Source: JB111 sp049856295
GTDB taxonomy: Bacteria; Actinomycetota; Actinomycetes; Actinomycetales; Actinomycetaceae
Reading direction: 5' to 3'
NCBI RefSeq assembly: GCF_049856295.1
Contig: NZ_JBNDMZ010000004.1
Span: 216,607-280,606 of the forward strand
Length of the DNA stretch: 64,000 nucleotides
Shown: positions 46,373 through 54,299 of the stretch, piece after piece
Position numbering within the stretch: position 1 is the first letter of the stretch
Layout: every line of letters starts with the position of its first letter
Translations under genes and position numbers: made by a program
The notes under the pieces: model-generated
What the model saw: only the letters and a program-made list of their open reading frames with translations
The model's database searches: none
What the model was told of the DNA's origin: nothing

Positions 46373-46887
46373 GCGAGGCATCGACCCGCGACGGAGGTCG
46401 GTCGCATACCGCACCGCCGCCGCCCGGTGACGAGCGGTCGCAGCGGTCCTCCTCCGGAGCGCCGGCCCGTTCCTCCGGCTCCGGTCGTGCGCCTTCCTCG
46501 AGCTCGCGGCCGAGCGGCAGGTTTGCCGGGGCTCGCACCGCGCGGCTCACGCTCGCCCGCATCGACCCCTGGTCCGCCATGCGGCTGTCGTTCCTGCTGT
46601 CGATCGCGGCGGGCATCATGCTCGTCGTCGCGGTCGCCACGGTGTGGTTCGTGCTCGACCGGATGTACGTCTTCTCGGAGATCGAGGAGCTCCTCGCCAC
46701 GATCGGGTCGGCGAGCTTCCTCGAGCTCATGCAGCTCCTCGAGTTCGACCGCGTGATGTCGCTCGCCGCGATCATCGCCGTGCTCGACGTCCTCCTGCTC
46801 ACCGTGCTCGGCGCGCTCGCCGCGTTCCTCTACAACCTCGTGGCGGCCCTGGTCGGCGGCCTCTCGGTCACCTTCACGGACGACTGA
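46369..46887 (+). CDS. DUF3566 family membrane protein
   Basis: A 172-residue protein. The first ~60 residues are Ser/Arg/Gly/Pro-rich and disordered; the rest is the DUF3566 domain (TARLTLARIDPWSAMRLSFLLSIAAG) with two membrane helices (about 68-93 and 125-155) and an amphipathic connector. This gene follows gyrA throughout actinobacteria; its role is unknown, though the location suggests a link with cell growth or division. The GTG start overlaps the gyrA stop, indicating coupling. Confidence 0.88.
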   Translation: MSEASTRDGGRSHTAPPPPGDERSQRSSSGAPARSSGSGRAPSSSSRPSGRFAGARTARLTLARIDPWSAMRLSFLLSIAAGIMLVVAVATVWFVLDRMYVFSEIEELLATIGSASFLELMQLLEFDRVMSLAAIIAVLDVLLLTVLGALAAFLYNLVAALVGGLSVTFTDD

Positions 46888-46899
46888 CCCGGCTCTTTC

Positions 46900-46980
46900 G
46901 TCGAGACTGCGGTTGGTGCGCGTCGAGAGTGCGGTTGGCCCCGACCGCACTCTCGACATCAGACGGGTCGAGAGTGCGGA
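46900..46980. repeat. Cluster of four dispersed-motif copies, two forming a perfect hairpin
   Basis: GTCGAGACTGCGGTT at 46900-46914, GTCGAGAGTGCGGTT at 46922-46936, the reverse ACCGCACTCTCGAC at 46944-46957, and GTCGAGAGTGCGGA at 46967-46980. The second and third pair over 14 bp around an 8-base loop (46936-46943) just after DUF3566, so the pair may act as a terminator. Confidence 0.8.
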
Positions 46981-47051
46981 GCAGAGGCTCACCCGGACGT
47001 TCGGCACGGAGCGGCAGTGCGGGAACTCACGACCGGTGCGGCCCGATCGGG

Positions 47052-47081
47052 TTGGGGAGCACCGCGCACGTGGGCTAAACT
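47052..47081 (+). promoter_or_regulatory. Promoter of tRNA-Ile
   Basis: TTGGGG at 47052-47057, 18 bp, then TAAACT at 47076-47081; the tRNA begins 49 bp later. Confidence 0.6.
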
Positions 47082-47129
47082 CGCACGTCGGCGCGCCACG
47101 TGCGCGCCTCGCCCGCACGACGCGGGCAC

Positions 47130-47203
47130 GGGCCTGTAGCTCAGTCGGTTAGAGCGCTTCCCTGATAAGGAAGAGGTCGATGGTTCGAGTCCATTCAGGC
47201 CCA
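47130..47203 (+). tRNA. tRNA-Ile (anticodon GAU)
   Basis: 74 nt. Acceptor GGGCCTG pairs with CAGGCCC; the D-loop has TAGCTCAGTCGGTTAGAG; the anticodon loop CTGATAA gives GAU; the T arm contains GGTTCGAGTCC. Discriminator A; CCA is not encoded. The tRNA-Ile/tRNA-Ala pair after gyrA is conserved in actinobacteria. Confidence 0.98.
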
Positions 47204-47236
47204 CTCTCCTCACCCTCGTCGCACCGGAGGACCACC

Positions 47237-47404
47237 ATGAAGAAGGTTCTGATCGTCCTGGCCGCCGCGGTGGCCGGATACGCCGTCTGGATCAAGGTGC
47301 AGCAGGACCGCGAGGAGCGGGCCATCTGGGCCGAGGTCACGGACGAGCCCAACCCGGCGGACGCCCCGGGCGTCACCCTGCCGACGCAGCCGACCGAGGG
47401 CTGA
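47237..47404 (+). CDS. DLW-39-like microprotein
   Basis: A 55-residue protein (MKKVLIVLAAAVAGYAVWIKVQ, then QDREERAIWAEVTDEP) with one short N-terminal membrane or signal segment. It matches the DLW-39 microproteins found beside these tRNAs in actinobacteria, but the name-giving DLW reads AIW here and a 17-residue tail extends past the usual end. ATG at 47237 with GGAGG 6 nt upstream. Function unknown. Confidence 0.8.
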   Translation: MKKVLIVLAAAVAGYAVWIKVQQDREERAIWAEVTDEPNPADAPGVTLPTQPTEG

Positions 47405-47504
47405 CCCGCTTCACGCCGCCGAGTCCTCCTCGGTGGCGGCGCCGACCGCTAGGGTCGTCGCACGGCACGACCGGCAGGTCGGCCGGCCGGGAGACCGGCA
47501 CCGA

Positions 47505-47580
47505 GGGGCCATGGCGCAACTGGTAGCGCACCTGCTTTGCAAGCAGGGGGTTCGGGGTTCGAGTCCCCGTGGCTCCACCA
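47505..47580 (+). tRNA. tRNA-Ala (anticodon UGC)
   Basis: Acceptor GGGGCCA pairs with TGGCTCC (one G-U); anticodon stem CCTGC/GCAGG with loop TTTGCAA gives UGC; T arm GGTTCGAGTCC. The CCA end (47578-47580) is encoded. A -10-like TAGGGT lies at 47450-47455. Confidence 0.97.
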
Positions 47581-47691
47581 GCACATCGGCACGACGGCGG
47601 TCGGACCACGAGGTCCGGCCGTTTCGCCGTTCCGGGGCAGCAGCCGCGTGGTCGTTGCACGCCCGAGAGGGCGGGATGCCACGATGCACAG

Positions 47692-48228
47692 GTGACGATC
47701 GTGCTGGTCGAGGGCGAGAGCGATGCCGTCGCCGTCCGCACCCTCGCCCGGCGCCTGGACATGAGCGCCCCGCGAGTGCTGCCGGTCCGCGGGTCCAAGG
47801 GTGCGCGCCGCGCGGTTGCCCACCACATGGGTGACCGGCTGCTCGGCCTCGTCGACGCCCCCGAGCGCCGCGACTTCGAGCGCGTCATCGACCGAGTCTT
47901 CGTCTGCGACCCCGATCTGGAGTCCGAGCTCATCCGTGCCCTCGGCGTCACCGGTGTGGAGGCCGTCATCGACGCGCAGGGCGAGCTCGGCTCCTTCCGC
48001 CGGCTCCAGCGCCAGCCGCAGCTGCGCGGCCGTTCGCAGGCGCACCAGCTCGTGCGGTTCCTCGCCGGTAGGAGCGGCAACAAGGTGCGCTATGCGGCGC
48101 TCCTGGCCGAGGCTGTCGCTCTCGACGCCGTCCCGCCGCCGATCGACGCCCTCCTCGCCGCCGTCCGCGACACCGATGGGCGCGGGACCACAGGTGCCGG
48201 GGAGCACGCCGAGGGCCTGACCCGGTGA
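47692..48228 (+). CDS. Small TOPRIM-domain protein (OLD-type TOPRIM)
   Basis: A 178-residue protein. The N-terminal TIVLVEGESDAVAVRTLARRL is the TOPRIM glutamate motif and VFVCDPDLESELIRAL supplies the acidic DxD-like motif, as in the stand-alone TOPRIM nucleotidyl-transferase/hydrolase proteins of actinobacteria related to OLD nucleases. The C-terminal part (HQLVRFLAGRSGNKVRYAALLAEAV) resembles the tail of those proteins. GTG at 47692 (alternatives exist upstream, but over the tRNA). Its stop overlaps the next gene's start. Nuclease activity is inference. Confidence 0.75.
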   Translation: MTIVLVEGESDAVAVRTLARRLDMSAPRVLPVRGSKGARRAVAHHMGDRLLGLVDAPERRDFERVIDRVFVCDPDLESELIRALGVTGVEAVIDAQGELGSFRRLQRQPQLRGRSQAHQLVRFLAGRSGNKVRYAALLAEAVALDAVPPPIDALLAAVRDTDGRGTTGAGEHAEGLTR

Positions 48229-49184
48229 CGTCGGACGACATCGTCCACAGGCTCCGCGCGGCGGGTTCGGTCTTCGCGGAGGACGAGGCGGCGCTCCTTC
48301 GGCGATCCACGCACGACGACGACACCCTCGAGTCGCTCGTGCGCCGCCGCCTCGGGGGCGAGCCGCTCGAGCACGTCGTCGGCCGGGTCGAGCTTGCCGG
48401 CCTCGAGCTGTCGGTGGGACCGGGCGTCTTCGTCCCCCGGCAGCGCACGCGGGCGCTCCTCAACCGCACTCTCGACACGGTGCGGGCGGCGCAAGCGGTG
48501 GGTGAGGCGTCCGCTCGGGGCCGGCGCCCGCGCGCGTCGTCGCAGTCGGTGGTGGTCGTCGAGGCGTTCTGCGGCGTCGCACCCGTAGCGACGGCGATCG
48601 TGCGGGCGTTCCCGGACGCGGAGATCCACGCGATCGACCGCTCCCCGGCGGCGCTCCGGCACGCACGGACGAACCTCGGTGCCGGTCGCGGCGTCCATCG
48701 GGGGGACGTCCTCGTGGGCCTCCCGCAGTACGTGCGCGGACGCGTGGATGTCATCGCGGCCGTTCCGCCCTATGTTCCCGACGGCCGCCTCGACCTCCTC
48801 CCGCACGAGGCCCGGGACCATGAGCCGCACGCCGCCCTGCTCGGCGGCGCGGACGGGTTGGACCTCGCCCGTGCTCTCGTCGAGCAGGCACCGTGCTTCC
48901 TCGCCGCGGACGGACTGCTCCTCCTCGAGCTCCACCGCTCCCAGGTTGCGGCCGCGGCGACGCATGCCCGGGCGAACGGGCTGGTCGTCGTCGGGCAGGG
49001 TTCGACGATCGACACGGACGACGTCGCGGAGAACGACGACGCCGGGTCGGCCCCGCGTCCCGTCGCCACCGGCACCTTCCCGGACGACGACGACCAGCCC
49101 GACGACGAGCCCGACGACGAGCCTGACGACGAGCCCGACGAGGCCGACCTCCAGACCGTCGTCCTCGAGCTGCACCTGGGCTGA
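48225..49184 (+). CDS. PrmC-related putative protein N5-glutamine methyltransferase with acidic repeat insert
   Basis: A 319-residue SAM methyltransferase related to PrmC/HemK: an N-terminal helical domain (RRRLGGEPLEHVVGRVELAGLELSVGPGVFVPR), then the SAM fold (VVEAFCGVAPVATAIVRAFPD; DRSPAALRHARTNL). The NPPY motif of PrmC reads VPPYVP, as in the separate PrmC-related family of unknown substrate. Two oddities: AACCGCACTCTCGAC at 48462-48476 is an exact copy of the dispersed motif, read as NRTLD, and a fourfold 12-bp repeat (49089-49136) encodes DDEP units inside the last beta hairpin. GTG start at 48225 overlaps the TOPRIM stop. Confidence 0.82.
   Translation: MTSDDIVHRLRAAGSVFAEDEAALLRRSTHDDDTLESLVRRRLGGEPLEHVVGRVELAGLELSVGPGVFVPRQRTRALLNRTLDTVRAAQAVGEASARGRRPRASSQSVVVVEAFCGVAPVATAIVRAFPDAEIHAIDRSPAALRHARTNLGAGRGVHRGDVLVGLPQYVRGRVDVIAAVPPYVPDGRLDLLPHEARDHEPHAALLGGADGLDLARALVEQAPCFLAADGLLLLELHRSQVAAAATHARANGLVVVGQGSTIDTDDVAENDDAGSAPRPVATGTFPDDDDQPDDEPDDEPDDEPDEADLQTVVLELHLG
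49089..49136 (+). repeat. Four tandem 12-bp units (GACGACGAGCCC type)
   Basis: Units at 49089, 49101, 49113 and 49125, each differing from the next by at most two bases; they encode the DDEP repeats of the methyltransferase. Confidence 0.85.
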
Positions 49185-49234
49185 CGGTGTCGACGTCCGG
49201 CGTCCCTGCCCCGCCCGTCACCGCGCGGGCGCGG

Positions 49235-50329
49235 CTACCGGTGCGGCCACCCCGCCAGCGCACGGTCGATCGCGGTGCGCGTGCGCGCCGGCACCCGCTC
49301 GACCATCTCGACGACCGGCCCGGCGTCGGCGCGCCCTCGACCCGCGGGGAACCTCCACGTCCCGACCGCGACCCCGTCCACGAGGATGGTCGGGCGGAAG
49401 ACCCCGTTGCGGCCCGGCACGATCGCGTCGAGCATCGCCGCGCTAGCGACGAGGGAGCGGTCCTGGTAACCGAGGATCCACTCGTCGAAGGCGGGGGCGA
49501 GGTCGACCCGCGGGGCGCCACGACCGGACGACTCCTCCTCACGACCGGACGCCCGTTCGTCGCGCCCGAGCGCGCCTTCGATCATCCACGCCACCGTCCC
49601 GTCGACCTCCACCTCGACGACGTCCTCAGCCTCGGCCGCTGCCCGCCGGACCTGGGTCTTCGGCAGCTTGAGCCACCACGCGAGGTCGGCCTCGGCGACC
49701 GGCCCGCGGGCGGCCACGCACCCCCGCAGCACCTGGGCGAGCGCCTGCTCGGGGTCCGCCGCCGACGTCGGGGAGGACGCCGTGAGCAGCTGCTCGGACC
49801 CGCCGTCGACGAACGAGCCCCAGTGGACGTCCCCGTCGATCGCGAGGTGCGCGATGAGGTGGTAGCCGCGGCCGGCGTCGGTGGGGATGCCGGCGTCCGT
49901 CCACAGCTCGAGCACCTCGGCGCGGGTCCGGGGCCGCTCGGCCAGCGCCGCACCGAGGACCTCCCTTGCGCGTGCGACCACCGCGTCGTCGAGGCCCAGC
50001 TCGCCCCGACGCCGAGCGTCCTGACGCTGGATCCGTTCGGCCGTGAGCGAGAGGAGCGTGGCCAGGTGCGCGGGAGTGGTGGCGAAGAGGGTGCCGCGCA
50101 TCGGCCAGGACCGCACGATCTCGCCGGCGTCGAAGGCGGCGCGCACGTCGTCGAGCGTGGTCCCTGGGCGGGAGCGGATAGCGACGGCACGGAGCACGCC
50201 CGCGAGGTCCTGCCCCTGGAGGGCCACGGCGCGGTCGACGACCTCGGTCGGGGACAGGTCGGAACCGGCGAGCAGGTGGGCGTCGAGCCGGGCGCGCCGG
50301 GCCTGGTCCGGGCTGAGGCGAGGCGTCAT
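49235..50329 (-). CDS. Winged-helix (HTH_42/AlkZ-like) protein, putative DNA glycosylase
   Basis: A 364-residue protein of the winged-helix family that includes AlkZ/YcaQ glycosylases. N-terminal LSPDQARRARLDAHLLAG, then AVALQGQDLAGVLRAVAIRSRPG, where LQGQ occupies the position of the QxQ catalytic motif of AlkZ-like enzymes; TTPAHLATLL; and the C-terminal DEWILGYQDRS and PTILVDGVAVGTWR. AlkZ enzymes excise bulky alkylated bases or crosslinks; for this paralogue the substrate is unknown. ATG at 50327-50329; the frame is open further upstream but into the tetR gene. Contains an insert with GREEESSGRG. Confidence 0.78.
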   Translation of the reverse strand: MTPRLSPDQARRARLDAHLLAGSDLSPTEVVDRAVALQGQDLAGVLRAVAIRSRPGTTLDDVRAAFDAGEIVRSWPMRGTLFATTPAHLATLLSLTAERIQRQDARRRGELGLDDAVVARAREVLGAALAERPRTRAEVLELWTDAGIPTDAGRGYHLIAHLAIDGDVHWGSFVDGGSEQLLTASSPTSAADPEQALAQVLRGCVAARGPVAEADLAWWLKLPKTQVRRAAAEAEDVVEVEVDGTVAWMIEGALGRDERASGREEESSGRGAPRVDLAPAFDEWILGYQDRSLVASAAMLDAIVPGRNGVFRPTILVDGVAVGTWRFPAGRGRADAGPVVEMVERVPARTRTAIDRALAGWPHR

Positions 50330-50375
50330 GCCCGGCACGGTAGCGGGCGCGACCCACGGTGACGGACGGGGGTGA

Positions 50376-51206
50376 TCAGCCGGATCGCTCGTCGCCGTTG
50401 TCGTCGTCGCCGTGACCGTTGCCGTTGCCGGTGCCGTCGGTCGCGTCCCGCCGACCGCGCAGCTCCTGGTCCTCCGCCCGCACCTGCTCGATGAGCTCGC
50501 GCACCTTCTCGATGCTGCTCCAGGTCGGCGCGTCGTCACCGGCGGCCGCGCCCTCGCGTCCTGTGGCTGCGGCAGCGGCCGGGTCCATCAGCCGGTGGAG
50601 ACCGACGCGCAGGAGCGCGGGATCGACCTCCACGCCACCGAGCGAGAGGACCGCGGTGCCCTGGTCGAGAGCCGTGAGCAGCAAGGAGACCTCCTCGGCC
50701 GTCAGGTCCTCGCCGACCGGTCGGCGGTCGGCCACGTAGCCGGAGTAGGTCCGCACGAGGACGCCGATCCGTTCGCCGATCGCCTCGCGCATCGCCGGGT
50801 CCCGGGCGGTCGCGCCGATGAACTCGAGCGTGGCGAGCCCGAACGCCTGCGCCGCCTCCGCCGGGGTCGGCTCGTCGGGATCGTGCTCCTCGACCCCGTC
50901 GTACGGGGAGGGCGGGTCCTCGAGCCCGTGGCGACCGGGGTACGTCATCGGGTCCCACCCGGCGTCGTCGGCGAACGCGATGTTGTGGTCCATGACGGCG
51001 AGGAACAGCTCCGCCTTGCCGGCGAAGTTGGAGTAGACCGCGCCCTTGGAGTAGCCGGCGTCGGCCGCGATCTTCTCGAGGCTGGCGCCGTGGTAGCCGT
51101 CGCTCGTGAAGTTCGCGAGGGCCGAGAGGACGAGGTGCCGGCGCGTGTCCTCGCGCTGCTCGGCCCGGGTGCGTCGTCCCGGTGTCGCCGTCTCGTCGTT
51201 CGCCAT
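50376..51206 (-). CDS. TetR family transcriptional regulator
   Basis: A 276-residue repressor. Residues 20-66 form the TetR helix-turn-helix (HLVLSALANFTSDGYHGASLEKIAADAGYSK, then GAVYSNFAGKAELF). A ligand domain follows, and the last ~30 residues are a Gly/Asn/Asp/Arg tail. ATG at 51204-51206. Divergent from the ABC exporter genes with 93 bp between them, where three phased operator-like palindromes cover the exporter promoter, so it very probably represses that exporter and perhaps itself. Inducer unknown. Confidence 0.9.
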   Translation of the reverse strand: MANDETATPGRRTRAEQREDTRRHLVLSALANFTSDGYHGASLEKIAADAGYSKGAVYSNFAGKAELFLAVMDHNIAFADDAGWDPMTYPGRHGLEDPPSPYDGVEEHDPDEPTPAEAAQAFGLATLEFIGATARDPAMREAIGERIGVLVRTYSGYVADRRPVGEDLTAEEVSLLLTALDQGTAVLSLGGVEVDPALLRVGLHRLMDPAAAAATGREGAAAGDDAPTWSSIEKVRELIEQVRAEDQELRGRRDATDGTGNGNGHGDDDNGDERSG

Positions 51207-51219
51207 CCCCTCAACCTAG

Positions 51220-51248
51220 TTGACGTACCGACAGTACGTGGATACTGT
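51220..51248 (+). promoter_or_regulatory. Promoter of the ABC exporter operon
   Basis: TTGACG (51220-51225), exactly 17 bp, TACTGT (51243-51248): a near-consensus housekeeping promoter, with start point predicted near 51255. Confidence 0.75.
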
Positions 51249-51275
51249 CAGTATCGACATACCGTGAGTATGTCG
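51223..51275. promoter_or_regulatory. Three phased TetR-type operators
   Basis: Palindromes ACGTAC-CGACA-GTACGT (51223-51239), GATACTG-T-CAGTATC (51241-51255) and CGACATAC-CGTGA-GTATGTCG (51255-51275). All share TAC-N5-GTA and their centres (51231, 51248, 51265) are spaced exactly 17 bp. They cover the -35, the -10 and the start point. Confidence 0.85.
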
Positions 51276-51299
51276 ACGCGGCCCGACGGAAGGACAGCC

Positions 51300-52307
51300 A
51301 TGGGCGACGCCGTGCTCGAGATCGAGAACCTCACGAGACGCTTCGGGGAGGTGGTGGCGAACGACGGGATCGACCTGCGGGTCCGGCCCGGCGAGGTGGT
51401 CGGCCTGCTCGGCCACAACGGGGCCGGGAAGACGACGCTCGTCTCCCAGGTCGTCGGCCTCCTGCGGCCCGACGCCGGAAGGATCACCGTCTCCGGCGTG
51501 GACGCGATCGCCCACCCCGCCGTCGCGCGCCGCGCCGTCGCCCTCCAGGGCCAGTCGCAGGCGCCCCTCGACGGACTGAGCCCGCGCTCGGCCATCGAGA
51601 TCGCCGGGCGCCTCCGAGGGATGAGCCCGCGGCACGCCCGCGCCGCCGCCGACGCCCTCGCCGACGAGCTCGACCTCCACGAGTGGTACACGCGGCGCAC
51701 CGCCACCGACGGGACCGGGCTGTCCGGCGGCGTCCGCCGGCTCACCGCGTTCGCGATGGCCGCCGTCGCGCCGGTGCCGCTGCTCGTCCTCGACGAGCCG
51801 ACCAACGACGTCGACGCGTCCCGCCGACGCCGCCTGTGGGACACGGTCCGCCGCATCGGCGACGAGGGCGCCGGGGTCCTGCTCGTCACGCACAACGTGA
51901 CCGAGGCCGAGCGCGTCGTCGACGAGCTCGTAATCCTCGACCGCGGCCGAGTCGTCGCCGCCGGCTCGCCCGCCCGCATCCGGGGCGGCGAGGACTCCGG
52001 GCTGCGTCTCGAGCTCGCCCTCGTGCCGGAGGGCACGGATCCGTCCGACGGCGACGTCCCGGTCACCTTCACGCGCCACGTCCGGGTGGGGCGGCGCGTC
52101 CTCCTGACGATCGGGGCGCACGACGCCGAGCGGGCGGTCGCCTGGGCCACCGCCCTGCGCGCCGACGGCCTGATCGACGGCTACACGCTCGCGCCCGTCA
52201 CCCTCGAGGACGCCTACCTCGGGCTGACCTCGGCGAACCACGACGACGCGGCCGAAGAACGGCCCGGCGCCCTCGCCACGACCGGCTCGGAGGCCGACCA
52301 TGACTGA
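51300..52307 (+). CDS. ABC transporter ATP-binding protein
   Basis: A 335-residue exporter-type ATPase. Walker A GLLGHNGAGKTTLV, Q-loop VALQGQSQAPL, signature LSGGVRR (a variant of LSGGQ), Walker B LLVLDEPTNDVD and the switch His in LLVTHNVTEAERV. After the ATPase comes a ~110-residue C-terminal domain as in drug or nodulation-type (DrrA/NodI) ATPases. ATG at 51300 with AAGGA 6 nt upstream; an ATG at 51270 lies within the operator and is less likely. Pairs with the permease whose start overlaps its end by 8 bp. Substrate unknown. Confidence 0.9.
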   Translation: MGDAVLEIENLTRRFGEVVANDGIDLRVRPGEVVGLLGHNGAGKTTLVSQVVGLLRPDAGRITVSGVDAIAHPAVARRAVALQGQSQAPLDGLSPRSAIEIAGRLRGMSPRHARAAADALADELDLHEWYTRRTATDGTGLSGGVRRLTAFAMAAVAPVPLLVLDEPTNDVDASRRRRLWDTVRRIGDEGAGVLLVTHNVTEAERVVDELVILDRGRVVAAGSPARIRGGEDSGLRLELALVPEGTDPSDGDVPVTFTRHVRVGRRVLLTIGAHDAERAVAWATALRADGLIDGYTLAPVTLEDAYLGLTSANHDDAAEERPGALATTGSEADHD

Positions 52308-53097
52308 CACCGCGCTCGCCCCCCGCACGTCCGGCGGCCCGGCGGCGATCCCGCCGCGCGCCGGAACCGGCACGATCCTCGGCACCCTCCTGCGGTGGAC
52401 GCTCGCGCAGACCGGCCCGATGCTGCCGCTCATCATCGTGGTCCAGGCCCTTCTTGCCGCGGGCATCATCATCGGCTTCGGACTGCTCATCCCCGACGTC
52501 GACGGTGGTGAGGCGGCCTTCCTCTCGACGGGTGCCCCCACGGTCCTCCTGCTCACGGTGGGGCTCGTCGTCGTCCCGCAGGGAGTGGCGCAGGCGAAGG
52601 CGAACGGGACGTTCACCTACCAGCGGGCGCTCCCGGTGCCGCGCGCCCTCGTCCTCCTCGCCGACCTCCTCGTCTGGCTGCTCGTCGCGCTGCCGGGCGT
52701 GGCCGTCGCCGTGATCGTCGCCCAGCTCCGGTTCGACCTCGACCTCGCGATCGACTGGCCCGTGCTCGTGCTGGCGTCGGTGCTCACCGCGCTGACGGCC
52801 ACGGCCGTCGGGTACGGGATCGCGGTGGTGCTTCCGCCGATGCTCGCGCAGGTGATCAGCCAGGTGCTTGTCTTCTTCGTCCTGCTGTTCTCGCCGATCA
52901 CGTTCCCCGCCGACCGGCTGCCCGGCTGGTTCCAGGACGTGCACGCATGGCTCCCGGTCCAGCCGGCCGGGGATCTCGTCCGGGCCGGCCTGCTGTCGGA
53001 GAGCTACGACGCGAGCGGCCGTGACGTGCTCGTCCTCGGGGTGTGGTGCGTGCTCGGGCTGACGGTCACGCTCCGCGCTCTCGTCAAGCGCGACTGA
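52300..53097 (+). CDS. ABC-2 type transporter permease
   Basis: A 265-residue permease with about six membrane helices (LPLIIVVQALLAAGIIIGFG; TVLLLTVGLVVVPQGVA; ALVLLADLLVWLLVALPGVAVAVI cut at its proline; VLASVLTALTATAVGYGIAV; QVISQVLVFFVLLFSPITFPA; VLVLGVWCVLGLTVTL). The FSPITFPADRLPGW segment between the last two helices is characteristic of ABC-2 exporters. Start ATG overlaps the ATPase gene by 8 bp. Forms an exporter with it under the TetR-like regulator. Confidence 0.87.
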   Translation: MTDTALAPRTSGGPAAIPPRAGTGTILGTLLRWTLAQTGPMLPLIIVVQALLAAGIIIGFGLLIPDVDGGEAAFLSTGAPTVLLLTVGLVVVPQGVAQAKANGTFTYQRALPVPRALVLLADLLVWLLVALPGVAVAVIVAQLRFDLDLAIDWPVLVLASVLTALTATAVGYGIAVVLPPMLAQVISQVLVFFVLLFSPITFPADRLPGWFQDVHAWLPVQPAGDLVRAGLLSESYDASGRDVLVLGVWCVLGLTVTLRALVKRD

Positions 53098-53194
53098 CCG
53101 CTCGAGCAGGACGGATGCCGGGCACCCGCGCCGGCCCGGTGCTCGTCGGTGCCGACCGGGACGGGCGCAGCCTCGCACCCGTGGGCGGGACGGG

Positions 53195-53590
53195 TCAGTG
53201 CTGGTTGTACTCCGAGTCCCGCACGAGGGCGCCCCACTCGGTCTCGGCGCCGACCTCGGGGCCGTCGGTCACCGCGATGTGGCTCATGAACGTGTGGCGG
53301 CCGGCGCCGTGCCAGTGCCACAGCCCGCCGTGGAAGCGGACGACGTCCCCCTCCCGGAAGACCTGCACCTGGCCCTGCGCGACCTGCACGAGGCACAGGC
53401 CCTCGGTGATGTAGATCGTCTGACCCACCGGGTGCATGTGCCAGGCCGTCCGGGCGCCCGGGGCGAAGCGCACCACCGCCGAGTGCACCTTCGACGGCGT
53501 GTCACCGGTGGTGATGGGGGTCAGCCACACGTCGCCGGTGAAGCGGTCCTCGGGCCCGCGGACCGCCGCGGCGTTCGAGCGGATGTCCAT
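53195..53590 (-). CDS. Small cupin-domain protein
   Basis: A 131-residue single-cupin protein: first cupin motif GARTAWHMHPVGQTIYITEG, with two metal-ligand His and a Gln where Glu is more usual, and the second motif FHGGLWHWHGAGRHTF. This resembles the small manganese cupins annotated as carboxymuconolactone-linked or hydroxynitrile-lyase-like proteins. ATG at 53588-53590 with GGAGAGGA upstream. Ends convergent with the permease. Activity cannot be assigned. Confidence 0.82.
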   Translation of the reverse strand: MDIRSNAAAVRGPEDRFTGDVWLTPITTGDTPSKVHSAVVRFAPGARTAWHMHPVGQTIYITEGLCLVQVAQGQVQVFREGDVVRFHGGLWHWHGAGRHTFMSHIAVTDGPEVGAETEWGALVRDSEYNQH

Positions 53591-53839
53591 GATCGTTCCT
53601 CTCCTCGGCGCCGCGGGCCGCCGGTGGCGACGCCCGACCGTCGCACCCAGGCTAGCGACGCCGGGTCCTGTTCGGGAGAGGGGCGTGGGAGAGGCTTGTC
53701 GGTGGTCGGGATGTGCCGGACGAGGGGTTCGTCGTGGGGAATGTGCCCCCGAAGGGCTGGCGCTCCTGCGGCCGCGGTCGCCACACTTCTTCTGGCAGCG
53801 GCGCCCGCGGCTGACCGCCCCGATCGACGGAGATCCGAG

Positions 53840-54262
53840 ATGCTCTCGACCATCGCCACCTACATCGCCTTCCAGGGCCAGACCCGCGAGGCCTTCGAGC
53901 ACTACCGCGACCTGTTCGGCGGTGAGCTCGAGATCGTCACGTACGGCGACATGCCGATGCCCGGTGTGGACATGCCCGCCGACGCCGTCGCTCACGCCAT
54001 GCTCGCCACGCCGGCAGGGGTGCTGGCCGGCTCGGACGCCGTCGACGACGGCGAGTACCCCCTGCGCGGCTCTGCCTACTCGTTCCTTCTCACCTTCGAC
54101 TCGGTCGAGGAGGCGCAGCGGGTCGGCGTCGCCATGCTCGAGGCGGGCGGGAGCGTCCAGATGCCGTTCGAGGAGGCCCCGTGGGGCGACCACTACGGGC
54201 AGATGTTCGACCGGTACGGGGTGATGTGGGCGTTCAACGTCGCGGGGACGCCGCCGGCCTGA
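53840..54262 (+). CDS. VOC family protein (PhnB-like)
   Basis: A 140-residue protein of the glyoxalase/dioxygenase fold in its PhnB-like branch: ATYIAFQGQTREAFEHYRDLFGGELEIVTYGDMP, then YSFLLTFDSVEEAQRVGVAMLEAGG and PWGDHYGQMFDRYGVMWAFNV. The PhnB-type proteins have no agreed function. ATG at 53840. Divergent from the small cupin upstream and convergent with the next cupin. Confidence 0.87.
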   Translation: MLSTIATYIAFQGQTREAFEHYRDLFGGELEIVTYGDMPMPGVDMPADAVAHAMLATPAGVLAGSDAVDDGEYPLRGSAYSFLLTFDSVEEAQRVGVAMLEAGGSVQMPFEEAPWGDHYGQMFDRYGVMWAFNVAGTPPA

Positions 54263-54299
54263 CCGAGGCGCGGGGTCGGCCGAGGCGCGGAGCCGGCCG

